A stretch of DNA of 64,000 nucleotides from Myroides odoratus. Its GTDB lineage: Bacteria > Bacteroidota > Bacteroidia > Flavobacteriales > Flavobacteriaceae. The first letter of the stretch is position 1. The number at the start of each line of letters is the position of its first letter. The stretch lies in NCBI RefSeq assembly GCF_001549985.1, contig NZ_LROZ01000016.1:5001-69000 (forward strand), in the 5' to 3' direction. Under the pieces are notes generated by a model. It was not told the origin of the DNA. It searched no databases and saw only the letters and a program-made list of their open reading frames with translations. Of the stretch, positions 51,983 to 60,424 are shown piece by piece. Position numbers and translations under genes: made by a program.

Positions 51983-52633
51983 ATGAGGAAAAAATGTTCT
52001 TTTTTTATTGGCTTATTACTGCTATTAGGTGGAGTTTTTTCGGGGTTCAAAAAGTATGAAGTCATACTGCTAGAACAGTATAAAATTGTCCCTACAGAAG
52101 AGCTGTCTTACCATCTTCCTGAAGAAAAGATTACGGAAGAAAAAAAGGCAGAGGAAGCTGCAGTAATACCATTTACAGGGAAAACCTATATTGGGTTTAA
52201 ACAAGCCTTAGGTGCAAGAGAATCTAATGGTTTGTATCGAATTGTTAACTCTTTTGGTTACATCGGGAAATACCAATTTGGAAGGTTAGCTCTAAGATCA
52301 ATAGGAATTTTTGATTCTGAAGAGTTTTTGAATGATCCGCAATTACAGGAAAAAGCGTTTGACGCTCTGGTTGCAAAAAACAAATGGATTCTTAGAAACG
52401 AGATTAAAGCGTTCGAGGGACGAAGAATTGACGGGATCAGAATCACAGAGTCGGGGATATTAGCCGCTGCTCACTTAGGTGGAGCAGGATCTGTGAGAAA
52501 ATATTTAAGAAGTAATGGAGCTAATTCATTTAGCGATGGATTCGGAACTTCAATCAAGACCTACTTGAAAAAATTTAGTGGGTATGATGTTTCGGAGATT
52601 GATCCAGAACGAGATGCATTAGTAATGCTGTAA
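51983..52633 (+). CDS. Lysozyme-like/transglycosylase-type secreted protein
   Basis: A 216-residue protein with an N-terminal membrane anchor or signal (MRKKCSFFIGLLLLLGGVFSG), a charged linker, then a domain with 'ALGARESNGLYRIVNSFGYIGKYQFGRLALRSIGI', where the Glu in ARESNG is placed like the catalytic Glu of lysozyme-like transglycosylases. 'GILAAAHLGGAGSVRKYLRSNG' also matches peptidoglycan hydrolases common in Flavobacteriaceae. Start at ATG 51983 instead of an upstream GTG because it gives a clean signal peptide. Probably acts on periplasmic peptidoglycan. Confidence 0.8.
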   Translation: MRKKCSFFIGLLLLLGGVFSGFKKYEVILLEQYKIVPTEELSYHLPEEKITEEKKAEEAAVIPFTGKTYIGFKQALGARESNGLYRIVNSFGYIGKYQFGRLALRSIGIFDSEEFLNDPQLQEKAFDALVAKNKWILRNEIKAFEGRRIDGIRITESGILAAAHLGGAGSVRKYLRSNGANSFSDGFGTSIKTYLKKFSGYDVSEIDPERDALVML

Positions 52634-52640
52634 ACGTATA

Positions 52641-52674
52641 AAAGGTGGTCTGTTTGACAGATCACCTTTTTTTT
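52641..52674 (+). terminator. Terminator upstream of the trp leader
   Basis: A 13-bp stem with one G-T pair (52641-52653 with 52657-52669), 3-nt loop and T run, ending the transglycosylase-type gene just before the trp promoter. Confidence 0.8.
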
Positions 52675-52676
52675 AT

Positions 52677-52706
52677 TTGGTAGTGAAAAAATAATTTCTA
52701 CCTTTA
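52677..52706 (+). promoter_or_regulatory. Predicted promoter of trpL-trpB
   Basis: TTG at 52677-52679, 19-nt spacer, TACCTTTA at 52699-52706, then ~20 nt to the leader-peptide ATG. Confidence 0.6.
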
Positions 52707-52726
52707 CACCTTCAAAACAAAGAAAA

Positions 52727-52822
52727 ATGAATTTCAAACATACAAATAATTGGTGGTGGAACAACTTACGTCAAGACGTCGTGAGCTGTCCTGCTATTGG
52801 TATGTATGAAGAAAAAATATAA
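52727..52822 (+). CDS. Tryptophan leader peptide (31 codons)
   Basis: ATG 52727 to TAA 52820-52822 encodes MNFKHTNNWWWNNLRQD..., with three consecutive Trp codons (52751-52759). It lies between a good promoter and a terminator hairpin that precedes trpB. This is the standard layout of a ribosome-mediated attenuator: when charged tRNA-Trp is scarce the ribosome stalls at the Trp codons and lets an antiterminator form. Confidence 0.85.
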   Translation: MNFKHTNNWWWNNLRQDVVSCPAIGMYEEKI

Positions 52823-52851
52823 CGGAACGAGTATATTATTCCTACACCTCT

Positions 52852-52885
52852 AAGGGCTTGTCATCACGACAAGCCCTTTTTTTGT
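52852..52885 (+). promoter_or_regulatory. Trp attenuator terminator
   Basis: Stem AAGGGCTTGTC (52852-52862) with GACAAGCCCTT (52868-52878) and a T run. GTCGTGA in the leader (52778-52784) is complementary to TCACGAC (52864-52870), overlapping the loop and 3' arm, and so is a candidate antiterminator partner. Confidence 0.82.
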
Positions 52886-52928
52886 GCCTAAAAATTTCAA
52901 ATAAATCAATACAATAAAACAAACAAAT

Positions 52929-54110
52929 ATGAAGTATCAAGTCAATCAAGCAGGATTTTATGGAGATTTTGGAGGAGCGTTTATTCCTCCAACTTTACAA
53001 CCCATTGTAGCAGAATTACAAGCCATGTATATTGAAATCATGGAAGAACCAACCTTTCAGGCGGAATACCAAAAGCTATTAGCTGATTATGTAGGAAGAC
53101 CTACGCCTTTGTACTTTGCAGAAAGACTTTCAGCGCTCTACAATACGAAGGTGTATTTAAAACGCGAGGATTTATGCCATACAGGGGCGCATAAAATTAA
53201 TAATACGATTGGACAGGTATTATTGGCTAAACGCTTAGGGAAGAAGAAAATCATCGCTGAAACAGGGGCAGGGCAACATGGAGTAGCAACTGCAACCGTA
53301 TGTGCACTAGCAGGATTAGAATGTGTGGTTTTTATGGGAGCTACAGATATTGAACGCCAAGCGCCCAATGTTGCGCGCATGAAGATGCTAGGCGCAGAGG
53401 TTCGCGCAGCAAAGACAGGAACACAAACATTAAAAGAAGCCGTAGATGAAGCCTTGCTTTACTGGATAGAAAATCCAACAGACACCTATTATTTAATTGG
53501 TTCTGTGGTAGGCCCGCATCCATATCCTGATATGGTCGGACGTTTTCAATCTGTCATCTCCAAAGAGATAAAAAAACAATTGTTGGAAAAAGAAGGAGTT
53601 GACAAACCCAACTATGTGATTGCGAGTGTAGGTGGAGGAAGTAATGCTACAGGGGCATTCTACGAATTCTTAGAAGAGGAGCAGGTGAAACTTATTGTTG
53701 CAGAAGGCGGTGGTTTTGGTGTAGATACGAATCAAACGGCTGCTACTTCTTTTATTGGTAAACCGGGAGTATTACACGGAAGCAAGACCTTATTCATGCA
53801 AGATGAAACAGGGGAGCCTTTGGAAGCATACTCGATTTCCGCTGGATTAGATTATCCTGGTTTTGGACCTTTATTTGCGCTGATGAAACAAGAAAATCGC
53901 GCTGAATTTTTCGCTATTAAAGATGCAGAAGCCATGGAGGCTGGTTTAGCCCTGTGTAAATTAGAAGGGATTATTCCCGCCATAGAAAGTTCACATGCAC
54001 TAGCTGCTTTACAACATAAAACATTTTTGCCAACTGATATTGTAGTCGTAAACCTTTCCGGTAGGGGGGATAAGGATTTACAAAATTATACCAACTACTT
54101 TCAGTTGTAG
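52929..54110 (+). CDS. trpB: Tryptophan synthase beta subunit
   Basis: PLP enzyme joining indole and serine to tryptophan. The 393-residue product is the canonical TrpB1 type: 'GFYGDFGGAFIPPTL' start, PLP-Lys in KREDLCHTGAHKINN, 'AETGAGQHGVATATV', phosphate loop GGGSNATGAF and a late 'NLSGRGDKD'. No trpA or other trp gene is adjacent; a terminator follows 10 nt after the stop. So this trpB is a single-gene operon under its own Trp attenuator, with the rest of the pathway elsewhere. Confidence 0.95.
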   Translation: MKYQVNQAGFYGDFGGAFIPPTLQPIVAELQAMYIEIMEEPTFQAEYQKLLADYVGRPTPLYFAERLSALYNTKVYLKREDLCHTGAHKINNTIGQVLLAKRLGKKKIIAETGAGQHGVATATVCALAGLECVVFMGATDIERQAPNVARMKMLGAEVRAAKTGTQTLKEAVDEALLYWIENPTDTYYLIGSVVGPHPYPDMVGRFQSVISKEIKKQLLEKEGVDKPNYVIASVGGGSNATGAFYEFLEEEQVKLIVAEGGGFGVDTNQTAATSFIGKPGVLHGSKTLFMQDETGEPLEAYSISAGLDYPGFGPLFALMKQENRAEFFAIKDAEAMEAGLALCKLEGIIPAIESSHALAALQHKTFLPTDIVVVNLSGRGDKDLQNYTNYFQL

Positions 54111-54120
54111 TTTTTTCAGG

Positions 54121-54148
54121 AAAAAGCCCACGTAGGAGTGGGCTTTTT
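54121..54148. terminator. Terminator between trpB and HxlR
   Basis: A perfect 11-bp stem (54121-54131 with 54138-54148), 6-nt loop, A and T tracts; the HxlR stop codon begins at its edge. Confidence 0.88.
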
Positions 54149-54508
54149 TTATTCTGATTGATACCACTGTTCTAATTCAACTAAAATGGGAAGTAGTTTT
54201 ATTCCTTTAGCGGTGAGTTTGTATTCAACGCGTGGGGGAATCTCAGCAAAGGCTTCTCGTGCTAATATTCCATCTTGTTCTAACTCGCGTAAAACGGTGG
54301 TGAGAGTACCTTGGGCAATATGGTCTAAGTCGCGCTTTAAAATTCCAAATCGCTTTGGACATTGAGCCGCTACAATTTTAATAATTGAAATCTTCCATTT
54401 ACCCGTAATGGTCTTTAATGCATCTTGAGCCACACAAGTATTTTCAAAATCAGTCAATTTTTTTTCTACCGTAGTATACTCATTATCACTATTCGTATTA
54501 TTTTTCAT
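54149..54508 (-). CDS. HxlR-family transcriptional regulator
   Basis: A 119-residue winged-helix protein: 'CVAQDALKTITGKWKISIIKIVAAQCPKRFGILKRDLDHIAQGTLTTVLRELEQDGIL' and 'VEYKLTAKGIKLLPIL' match HxlR, with a Cys near the N-terminus of the domain. I start at ATG 54508; a longer in-frame start (54601) would overlap the divergent MFS gene and add an unrelated tail. The MFS gene lies 87 nt away in the opposite direction, so this regulator probably controls it. Confidence 0.9.
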   Translation of the reverse strand: MKNNTNSDNEYTTVEKKLTDFENTCVAQDALKTITGKWKISIIKIVAAQCPKRFGILKRDLDHIAQGTLTTVLRELEQDGILAREAFAEIPPRVEYKLTAKGIKLLPILVELEQWYQSE

Positions 54509-54595
54509 ACTTAGTCTAGATTTTTTACCTACTTGATTGGAAGCAAGTGATTCTTCACTTTTGTAAAGATAATTATAAAATATAGGAAGAAAAAA

Positions 54596-55969
54596 ATGCA
54601 AAATTTAACCCATCAAAGAAAGAGTGTCCTGTTATTGTTGCTTTCAATGTCTATCTTTTTGTCCGTATTAGATTTGTTTATCGTCAATGTAGCCATTCCT
54701 AAAATTAGAACTGCCTTACACGCCAGTGTAGCAGATATACAGCTTGTTATTGTTTATTATGTCATTGGCTACGGTGCTTTTCTGATTACCTCAGGGAAAG
54801 TAGGTGTAAAGTATGGACATAAGCGCGTTTTTGTGTTGTCCATGTTGAGTTTTGGGCTATTTTCGCTCTTGTGTGGATTAGCTACGGAGATACACGCATT
54901 GAATCTCTATCGTTTGTTTCAGGGAATTAGTGGGGCCTTTATGATTCCACAAGGAGTGACGCTTTTATCACATATTTATACTGAAGAAGCAGAACGACGT
55001 AAAGCGTATGCTATTTATGGAGCGATAGCTGGAATGTCTTCTGTACTGGGACAGATTCTCGGAGGGGTACTTCCTGATTTAGATTATGCCTTTGGAGCTT
55101 GGCGATTGATTTTTTTAATTAATGTCCCCCTTGCTCTATTGGTAGTCGTAGCTTCTTGGAAGTTCATACCAGAGGTAGCACGCAAGCGAGATTTAAAAAT
55201 ACAACCCTTGTCACAGTTTGTACTTGTTTTGTTCCTGGTGCTTTTGATGTATAGTTTAGTTACAGGAGCAGATCTAGGCTGGACTTTCTCTTTATTTTTC
55301 TTATTATTCGGTGCAATGGGGGGAGTCGTCATCTTTCTATTCTTTCAATGGAAACAATACAAGGCAGGAAAGGTTACCTTACTTGATTTTAAACCATTTA
55401 CTTATAAAATGTTTGCCGTGACTCTTATCGCTCTAGTATTTTATTCCTTAGTACAGGATTCATATTTTTTTATTTATGCGAATCACTTCCAATTGCACTT
55501 GCATTATACCGCTACGCAAACGGGAATTTTATTTGCTTTTCAAGGGGTAGGCTATGTGTTAGCCTCGTTTTTGTCTTTGCATTTTTTAGCTCGGTATCAA
55601 GAGCGTTTTATGCTTTTTGGCTTACTGTTGATGATCGTTGGACTTGTTTTTCATTATAGCTTATTGGAGCGGGACGAGGTTTTGTTTTATCAAGTGGCAC
55701 TCTTGTTGTTTGAATATGGATTGGGGTGTGGGATTGTTTTACCTTCGATGTTTACCTATGCTTTAAGTGCTTTGCCTACCACAGCCACAGCAGGAGGGTC
55801 TAGTCTATATTTGACGGTACAACAGTTAAGTATTGCTTTGGGGGTAAGTATGGTGGGACAAGTTTATTTCGGTAGTGAACATGGACATTTCAATGCGACA
55901 ATACTTATGATTATGTTGTTATTAATTACAGGATTTGTGTTCTATAGTCAGTATAAAAAAAGGAGATGA
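54596..55969 (+). CDS. MFS drug exporter (DHA2/EmrB-QacA type)
   Basis: A 457-residue membrane protein with about 14 hydrophobic segments. N-terminal 'SIFLSVLDLFIVNVAIPKIR' is motif D1 of DHA2 proton-coupled drug exporters, followed by 'GKVGVKYGHKRVFVLSMLSFGLFSLLCGLA' (motif A) and 'LYRLFQGISGAFMIPQG' (motif B). Divergent from an HxlR regulator, suggesting inducible export of a toxic compound. Substrate unknown. Confidence 0.9.
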   Translation: MQNLTHQRKSVLLLLLSMSIFLSVLDLFIVNVAIPKIRTALHASVADIQLVIVYYVIGYGAFLITSGKVGVKYGHKRVFVLSMLSFGLFSLLCGLATEIHALNLYRLFQGISGAFMIPQGVTLLSHIYTEEAERRKAYAIYGAIAGMSSVLGQILGGVLPDLDYAFGAWRLIFLINVPLALLVVVASWKFIPEVARKRDLKIQPLSQFVLVLFLVLLMYSLVTGADLGWTFSLFFLLFGAMGGVVIFLFFQWKQYKAGKVTLLDFKPFTYKMFAVTLIALVFYSLVQDSYFFIYANHFQLHLHYTATQTGILFAFQGVGYVLASFLSLHFLARYQERFMLFGLLLMIVGLVFHYSLLERDEVLFYQVALLLFEYGLGCGIVLPSMFTYALSALPTTATAGGSSLYLTVQQLSIALGVSMVGQVYFGSEHGHFNATILMIMLLLITGFVFYSQYKKRR

Positions 55970-55988
55970 CTCTCATAAAAAACAACCA

Positions 55989-56017
55989 TTTACTCCTTAT
56001 ATATAGTAAGGAGTAAA
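55989..56017. repeat. Perfect inverted repeat without T tract
   Basis: TTTACTCCTTA (55989-55999) and TAAGGAGTAAA (56007-56017) around a 7-nt spacer, between the MFS gene and the ABC-F gene. No T run follows on the + strand, so it is not a standard terminator; it could be a protein-binding site or a processing hairpin. Confidence 0.6.
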
Positions 56018-56121
56018 AAGAAAAGGACCTGCGTTGTTTGTTTTGTGTCAGATCCCTATAAAAATATCCCCATCCAAAACAAACAAATACTATATTTGCA
56101 GCGGTTTAATAAAAATACAAT

Positions 56122-57753
56122 ATGATAACAGTTAATGATGTTGCTGTCCAATTTGGTAGTACAACGCTTTTCAGTGGCGTAAGTTTCTCAATTAATGAAA
56201 ATGATAAAATTGCCTTAATGGGAAAAAACGGTGCGGGTAAATCCACGTTACTGAAAATTGTAGCAGGAGTAGATAAACCTAGTTTAGGCGCTGTTGCTGC
56301 ACCAAAAGAAGCTGTGATTGCTTATTTACCTCAGCATTTATTAACTGCGGATGATTGTACTGTTTTTGAAGAAACATCCAAAGCTTTTGCTCAAATCTTC
56401 GCCATGAAGAATGAAATTGAGCAGATCAATGAAGAATTGACGGTGCGTACCGATTACGAAAGTGATGCGTATATGAAGTTAATCGAACGCGTATCTGAAT
56501 TAAGCGAAAAGTTTTATTCAATCGAAGAAGTAAACTATGAAGCTGAGGTGGAGAAAGTGTTGAAAGGATTGGGATTCTTGCGCGAAGATTTTACACGTCC
56601 AACTTCTGAATTCAGTGGAGGATGGAGAATGCGTATTGAATTAGCAAAAATCTTATTGCAAAAACCCGATTTGATTTTATTGGATGAGCCAACGAACCAC
56701 ATGGATATTGAAAGTATTCAATGGCTAGAGGAATTCTTGATTACACAAGCAAAAGCTGTAATGGTTATTTCTCACGACCGTGCTTTTGTGGATAATATTA
56801 CCAATCGTACGATTGAAGTAACGATGGGGAAAATTTACGATTATAAAGCAAAATACTCAGACTATTTGGTATTGCGTCAAGATCGTAGAGCACATCAGAT
56901 GAAAGCATATGAAGAACAGCAAAAAATGATTGCTGAAACAACAGAGTTTATTGAGCGTTTTAAAGGAACATATTCAAAAACATTACAAGTGCAATCACGT
57001 GTAAAAATGTTGGAAAAATTAGAAATTATTCAAGTGGATGAGGTAGATAACTCAGCTCTTCGTTTGAAGTTTCCTCCGGCAGCACGTTCTGGACAATATC
57101 CTGTTACAGTGTCTGAAATGGGAAAAACCTATGGCGATCACATCGTGTTTAAAGAGGCTAATATGGTGGTGGAAAGAGGACAAAAAGTAGCTTTTGTAGG
57201 AAAGAATGGTGAGGGTAAATCGACGATGATTAAAGCAATCATGGGAGAGATTGATTATACAGGGTCTATTGAATTAGGACACAATATTCAAGTGGGATAT
57301 TTTGCTCAGAATCAAGCGTCTTTATTAGATGGCGATTTGACTATCTTTGAAACAGTAGATCGTATTGCTGAGGGGGATATCCGTACACAAATCAAAAATA
57401 TACTCGGAGCTTTTATGTTCTCTGGAGATGATATTCAAAAGAAAGTAAAAGTACTTTCTGGTGGGGAGAAAACAAGATTGGCGATGGTGAAATTATTATT
57501 AGAACCATATAACTTATTAATCCTGGATGAGCCGACGAACCATTTGGATATGAAAACCAAAGACATCATTAAAGCGGCATTGAAAGATTTTGAAGGCACT
57601 GTAATCTTAGTTTCTCACGACCGTGATTTCTTAGATGGATTGGCCGAAAAAGTATTTGAATTTGGCAATAAACGCGTCAAAGAACACTTTGAAGATATCA
57701 AAGGATTCCTAGCGCATAAAAAAATGGAAAGCTTACGCGAGATCGAAAAATAA
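56122..57753 (+). CDS. ABC-F ATPase (YbiT/EttA-like)
   Basis: A 543-residue double-ABC protein without membrane segments. Walker A GAGKST and GEGKST, signatures FSGGWRMR and LSGGEKTR, Walker B LILLDEPTNHMD and LLILDEPTNHLD. The linker between the halves is the arm-type 'RAHQMKAYEEQQKMIAETTEFIERFK' helix. The FSGGWRMR signature and length fit the YbiT-like group of ribosome-associated ABC-F proteins. A TATATTTG box lies at 56091-56098. Distinct from the Uup-like gene at 49836. Confidence 0.92.
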   Translation: MITVNDVAVQFGSTTLFSGVSFSINENDKIALMGKNGAGKSTLLKIVAGVDKPSLGAVAAPKEAVIAYLPQHLLTADDCTVFEETSKAFAQIFAMKNEIEQINEELTVRTDYESDAYMKLIERVSELSEKFYSIEEVNYEAEVEKVLKGLGFLREDFTRPTSEFSGGWRMRIELAKILLQKPDLILLDEPTNHMDIESIQWLEEFLITQAKAVMVISHDRAFVDNITNRTIEVTMGKIYDYKAKYSDYLVLRQDRRAHQMKAYEEQQKMIAETTEFIERFKGTYSKTLQVQSRVKMLEKLEIIQVDEVDNSALRLKFPPAARSGQYPVTVSEMGKTYGDHIVFKEANMVVERGQKVAFVGKNGEGKSTMIKAIMGEIDYTGSIELGHNIQVGYFAQNQASLLDGDLTIFETVDRIAEGDIRTQIKNILGAFMFSGDDIQKKVKVLSGGEKTRLAMVKLLLEPYNLLILDEPTNHLDMKTKDIIKAALKDFEGTVILVSHDRDFLDGLAEKVFEFGNKRVKEHFEDIKGFLAHKKMESLREIEK

Positions 57754-57777
57754 GCGATTCTCTGGTAGAAAATATAA

Positions 57778-57848
57778 AAACTCCTTCTCTTAAAAGACTT
57801 ATGGCATGTGTTTTGTTAAGTTTTTTGAGGGAAGGAGTTTCTTTTTTT
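57778..57848 (+). terminator. Terminator of the YbiT-like gene
   Basis: A long imperfect hairpin whose outer stem is AAACTCCTTC (57778-57787) with GAAGGAGTTT (57831-57840), followed by CTTTTTTT. Confidence 0.75.
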
Positions 57849-58017
57849 AATATTTACGGCAAAATTAAACCGTTGTAAGCAGGAAAGAAGCCTGCTTTTT
57901 CTTTCTCCGTTCGGGGATAGTGTTATATTTGTAAAACAAGTGAAAATAGTGTTTCATAAAGTGAAAAAGGTTGTATATTTATTGAAGCATTTATGTGTAA
58001 TTAACAACATTAAGTGA

Positions 58018-59412
58018 ATGAAAAGAATAAACTTGAAACGTTTTTTTCTGCTTATCGGAGGGACTGTACTTTATTTTTCTATGTCGGGAATTAGTTATGG
58101 ACAGCAGTTGTCTTTTGCTGATGCGATGCGTGTGATGAATGAGGAGAATAGCTTAATTAAAGCGATGGAAAAACAAGAGGAGGTTCACCAATATGAATGG
58201 AAAGCCATGAAAGGCTTGCGTTCACCATCGGTTAAAGCTTTCGGAATGGGCATTTACATGGATCGTTCTTTGGGATTAGATTTTAATGGGCTTCGAAATC
58301 AAGTAGGTGATTTTGTGCATTTACCAAACTCGGAAGTTTTAGGGAATTGGTCCGTTGATTTCAACAAACGAGATATGGCTTTTGGGGGCTTCATGGCTAC
58401 TTGGCCTTTGTTTACAGGAGGAAAGATTAATGCTGCTATCAAAGCGGGCAAGCTCAAAAGTGAAATGGGAGAAAAGGACTTGGAGCAAACCAAGGACAAA
58501 TTAATATCTGAACTCGTCGTTCGTTACTACACTGTAAAATTAGCAGAACGTGCGTTAGTTGTGCGTCAAGAAGTATTGACTGGCATGGAAAAGCACCAGC
58601 ATGATGCTTTGAAATTAGAGGAAAATGGCATGATTGCCCCTGTTCAACGCATGGCCGCTGATGTAGCGGTTTCTGATGCAAATCGAGAGTTTGAAGCTGC
58701 GAAGAAAGACGCTACTTTGGCGCGTTTAGCTTTGGCAAATACCCTAGAAGTAGAGGAGGTAACAGCGGATTTAAGCAGTGACTTTTTCGTGCTCCCTCAA
58801 TTAGAAAATTTAGAATATTACCAAGAATCTGCCTCAGATCACTACCCCGCTTTACAAAAATTAGCACTACAAAAAGAATTGGCTACACAAGGAGTAAAAG
58901 CAAAACAATCAGCAAATTATCCTACTGTGGTTGCCTTTGGACAGACTATTTTAGCACATAATAATCCCATCAGTGGCCTTGATGTACTTTACGATAATAA
59001 TAAGCCTTGGACAATTGGCGTAGGGGTAACCTATACTTTATTTGAGGGATTTAAAAATAGAAATGAAATCAGAGCAGCCAAAGCAACGCGAGAAAGTGTT
59101 GAGCTTTTTGAAGAAAAAGCAAAGGCGGATATCAAAATGTTGGTGGCTAAATTGTACCAAGATATTGTAAAACAACAGGAACAAATAGAAAGTTTAACGA
59201 CACAAGAAGCAATGGCTACTGAATACCTCCGAGTGCGCAACAAAGCATTCGTGGAGGGATTTGCTACCTCAACAGAAGTAGTTGATGCAGAATTAAATTT
59301 ATCTGTGGTGAAATTAAAGAAATTACAAGCGCATTTTAATTATGTAGCGAATGTAGCTTCTCTATTTGAGTACACAGGATTGAGTAATGAATTTGTCCAA
59401 TTTGCAAAATAA
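58018..59412 (+). CDS. TolC-family outer-membrane efflux protein
   Basis: A 464-residue protein with a signal peptide (to about SYGQQ) and two OEP repeats rich in coiled coil: 'KDKLISELVVRYYTVKLAERALVVRQEV' and 'KADIKMLVAKLYQDIVKQQEQIESLTTQEAMATEYLRVRNKAFVEGFATSTEVVDAELNLS'. TolC-like trimers form the outer-membrane duct of tripartite exporters. It is the first gene of a four-gene unit with HlyD and two permeases. Confidence 0.9.
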   Translation: MKRINLKRFFLLIGGTVLYFSMSGISYGQQLSFADAMRVMNEENSLIKAMEKQEEVHQYEWKAMKGLRSPSVKAFGMGIYMDRSLGLDFNGLRNQVGDFVHLPNSEVLGNWSVDFNKRDMAFGGFMATWPLFTGGKINAAIKAGKLKSEMGEKDLEQTKDKLISELVVRYYTVKLAERALVVRQEVLTGMEKHQHDALKLEENGMIAPVQRMAADVAVSDANREFEAAKKDATLARLALANTLEVEEVTADLSSDFFVLPQLENLEYYQESASDHYPALQKLALQKELATQGVKAKQSANYPTVVAFGQTILAHNNPISGLDVLYDNNKPWTIGVGVTYTLFEGFKNRNEIRAAKATRESVELFEEKAKADIKMLVAKLYQDIVKQQEQIESLTTQEAMATEYLRVRNKAFVEGFATSTEVVDAELNLSVVKLKKLQAHFNYVANVASLFEYTGLSNEFVQFAK

Positions 59413-59424
59413 ATTGAAGGTAAG

Positions 59425-60411
59425 ATGAAAAATAAAGTAATAAGTGCTATTGTTGGAATTGTAGTTGTAGTGATTGTTTTCGCTGTTTCTATTTGGTATA
59501 TGAGTGCTCCAGAAGAGAGTTACATTCAAGGACAAGTGGACGCTACTCAAATTAATGTATCCTCTAAAATACCAGGTAGAATTGATGATATTCTAGTAAA
59601 AGAAGGAGATAAAGTACAAGCAGGACAAGTATTGGTTCAGATTAGTACCCCTGAAATAGATGCTAAATTGCAACAAGTAGAAGCTTTAAAAGCGGCTGCA
59701 CAAGCCCAAGACGCTAAAGCAAATACAGGAGCGCGTAAAGAAGAAATTCAGGCGGCTTACAATATGTGGCAACAGGCAAAAGCAGGAGCTGATTTTGCTC
59801 AAAAAACCTATGCGAGAGTAGAAAACTTATACAAAGAAAAAGTGATTCCTGCACAGCAAAAGGACGAGGCTTATGCAAAATATACAGCAGCACAAGAAGT
59901 AGAAAAAGCGGCACATGCCACGTATCAAATGGCAAAAAGTGGAGCTCGATCTGAAGATAAAGCAGCAGCTTTAGCTGTATTCAATCAAGCGAAAGGAGCA
60001 GTGGAAGAAGTCTTAATCTATAAAGGAGAAGGAGCAGTAAAATCACCACAAGATGGAGAGGTTTATACCATTATGCCTAATAAAGGAGAAATCGTAAATT
60101 CAGGTTATCCTATTGTCAATCTAGTGGATTTAAATGATCTATGGGTGAACTTCAATATTCGTGAAGACTTGATGAGTAAGTTTAAAATGAATACTAAATT
60201 TCAAGCGATTATTCCAGCATTGGGTAATCAATCGATTGAATTAGAAGTGAACTATATTGCTGTACAAGGAGATTACGCTACATGGAGTGCTACAAAAGCA
60301 AAAGGTGATTTCGATATGAAAACCTTTTTGATTAAGGCTTATCCGACACAAAAAGTGGATGGATTAAGACCTGGAATGAGTGCTTTAGTAGTAGAAAGTA
60401 GTTTGAAGTAA
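59425..60411 (+). CDS. HlyD-family membrane fusion protein
   Basis: A 328-residue adaptor: one N-terminal membrane helix (about 7-25), a biotinyl-lipoyl-like half motif 'VSSKIPGRIDDILVKEGDKVQAGQVLVQI', an Ala/Glu/Lys-rich coiled coil (about 75-190), and a barrel 'PQDGEVYTIMPNKGEIVNSGYPIVNLVDLNDLWVNFNIRED'. It joins the inner-membrane pump to the TolC protein. Lies 12 nt after the TolC gene and 13 nt before the first permease. Resembles YbhG/YhiI-type adaptors. Confidence 0.9.
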   Translation: MKNKVISAIVGIVVVVIVFAVSIWYMSAPEESYIQGQVDATQINVSSKIPGRIDDILVKEGDKVQAGQVLVQISTPEIDAKLQQVEALKAAAQAQDAKANTGARKEEIQAAYNMWQQAKAGADFAQKTYARVENLYKEKVIPAQQKDEAYAKYTAAQEVEKAAHATYQMAKSGARSEDKAAALAVFNQAKGAVEEVLIYKGEGAVKSPQDGEVYTIMPNKGEIVNSGYPIVNLVDLNDLWVNFNIREDLMSKFKMNTKFQAIIPALGNQSIELEVNYIAVQGDYATWSATKAKGDFDMKTFLIKAYPTQKVDGLRPGMSALVVESSLK

Positions 60412-60424
60412 AAATACAAAGAAC

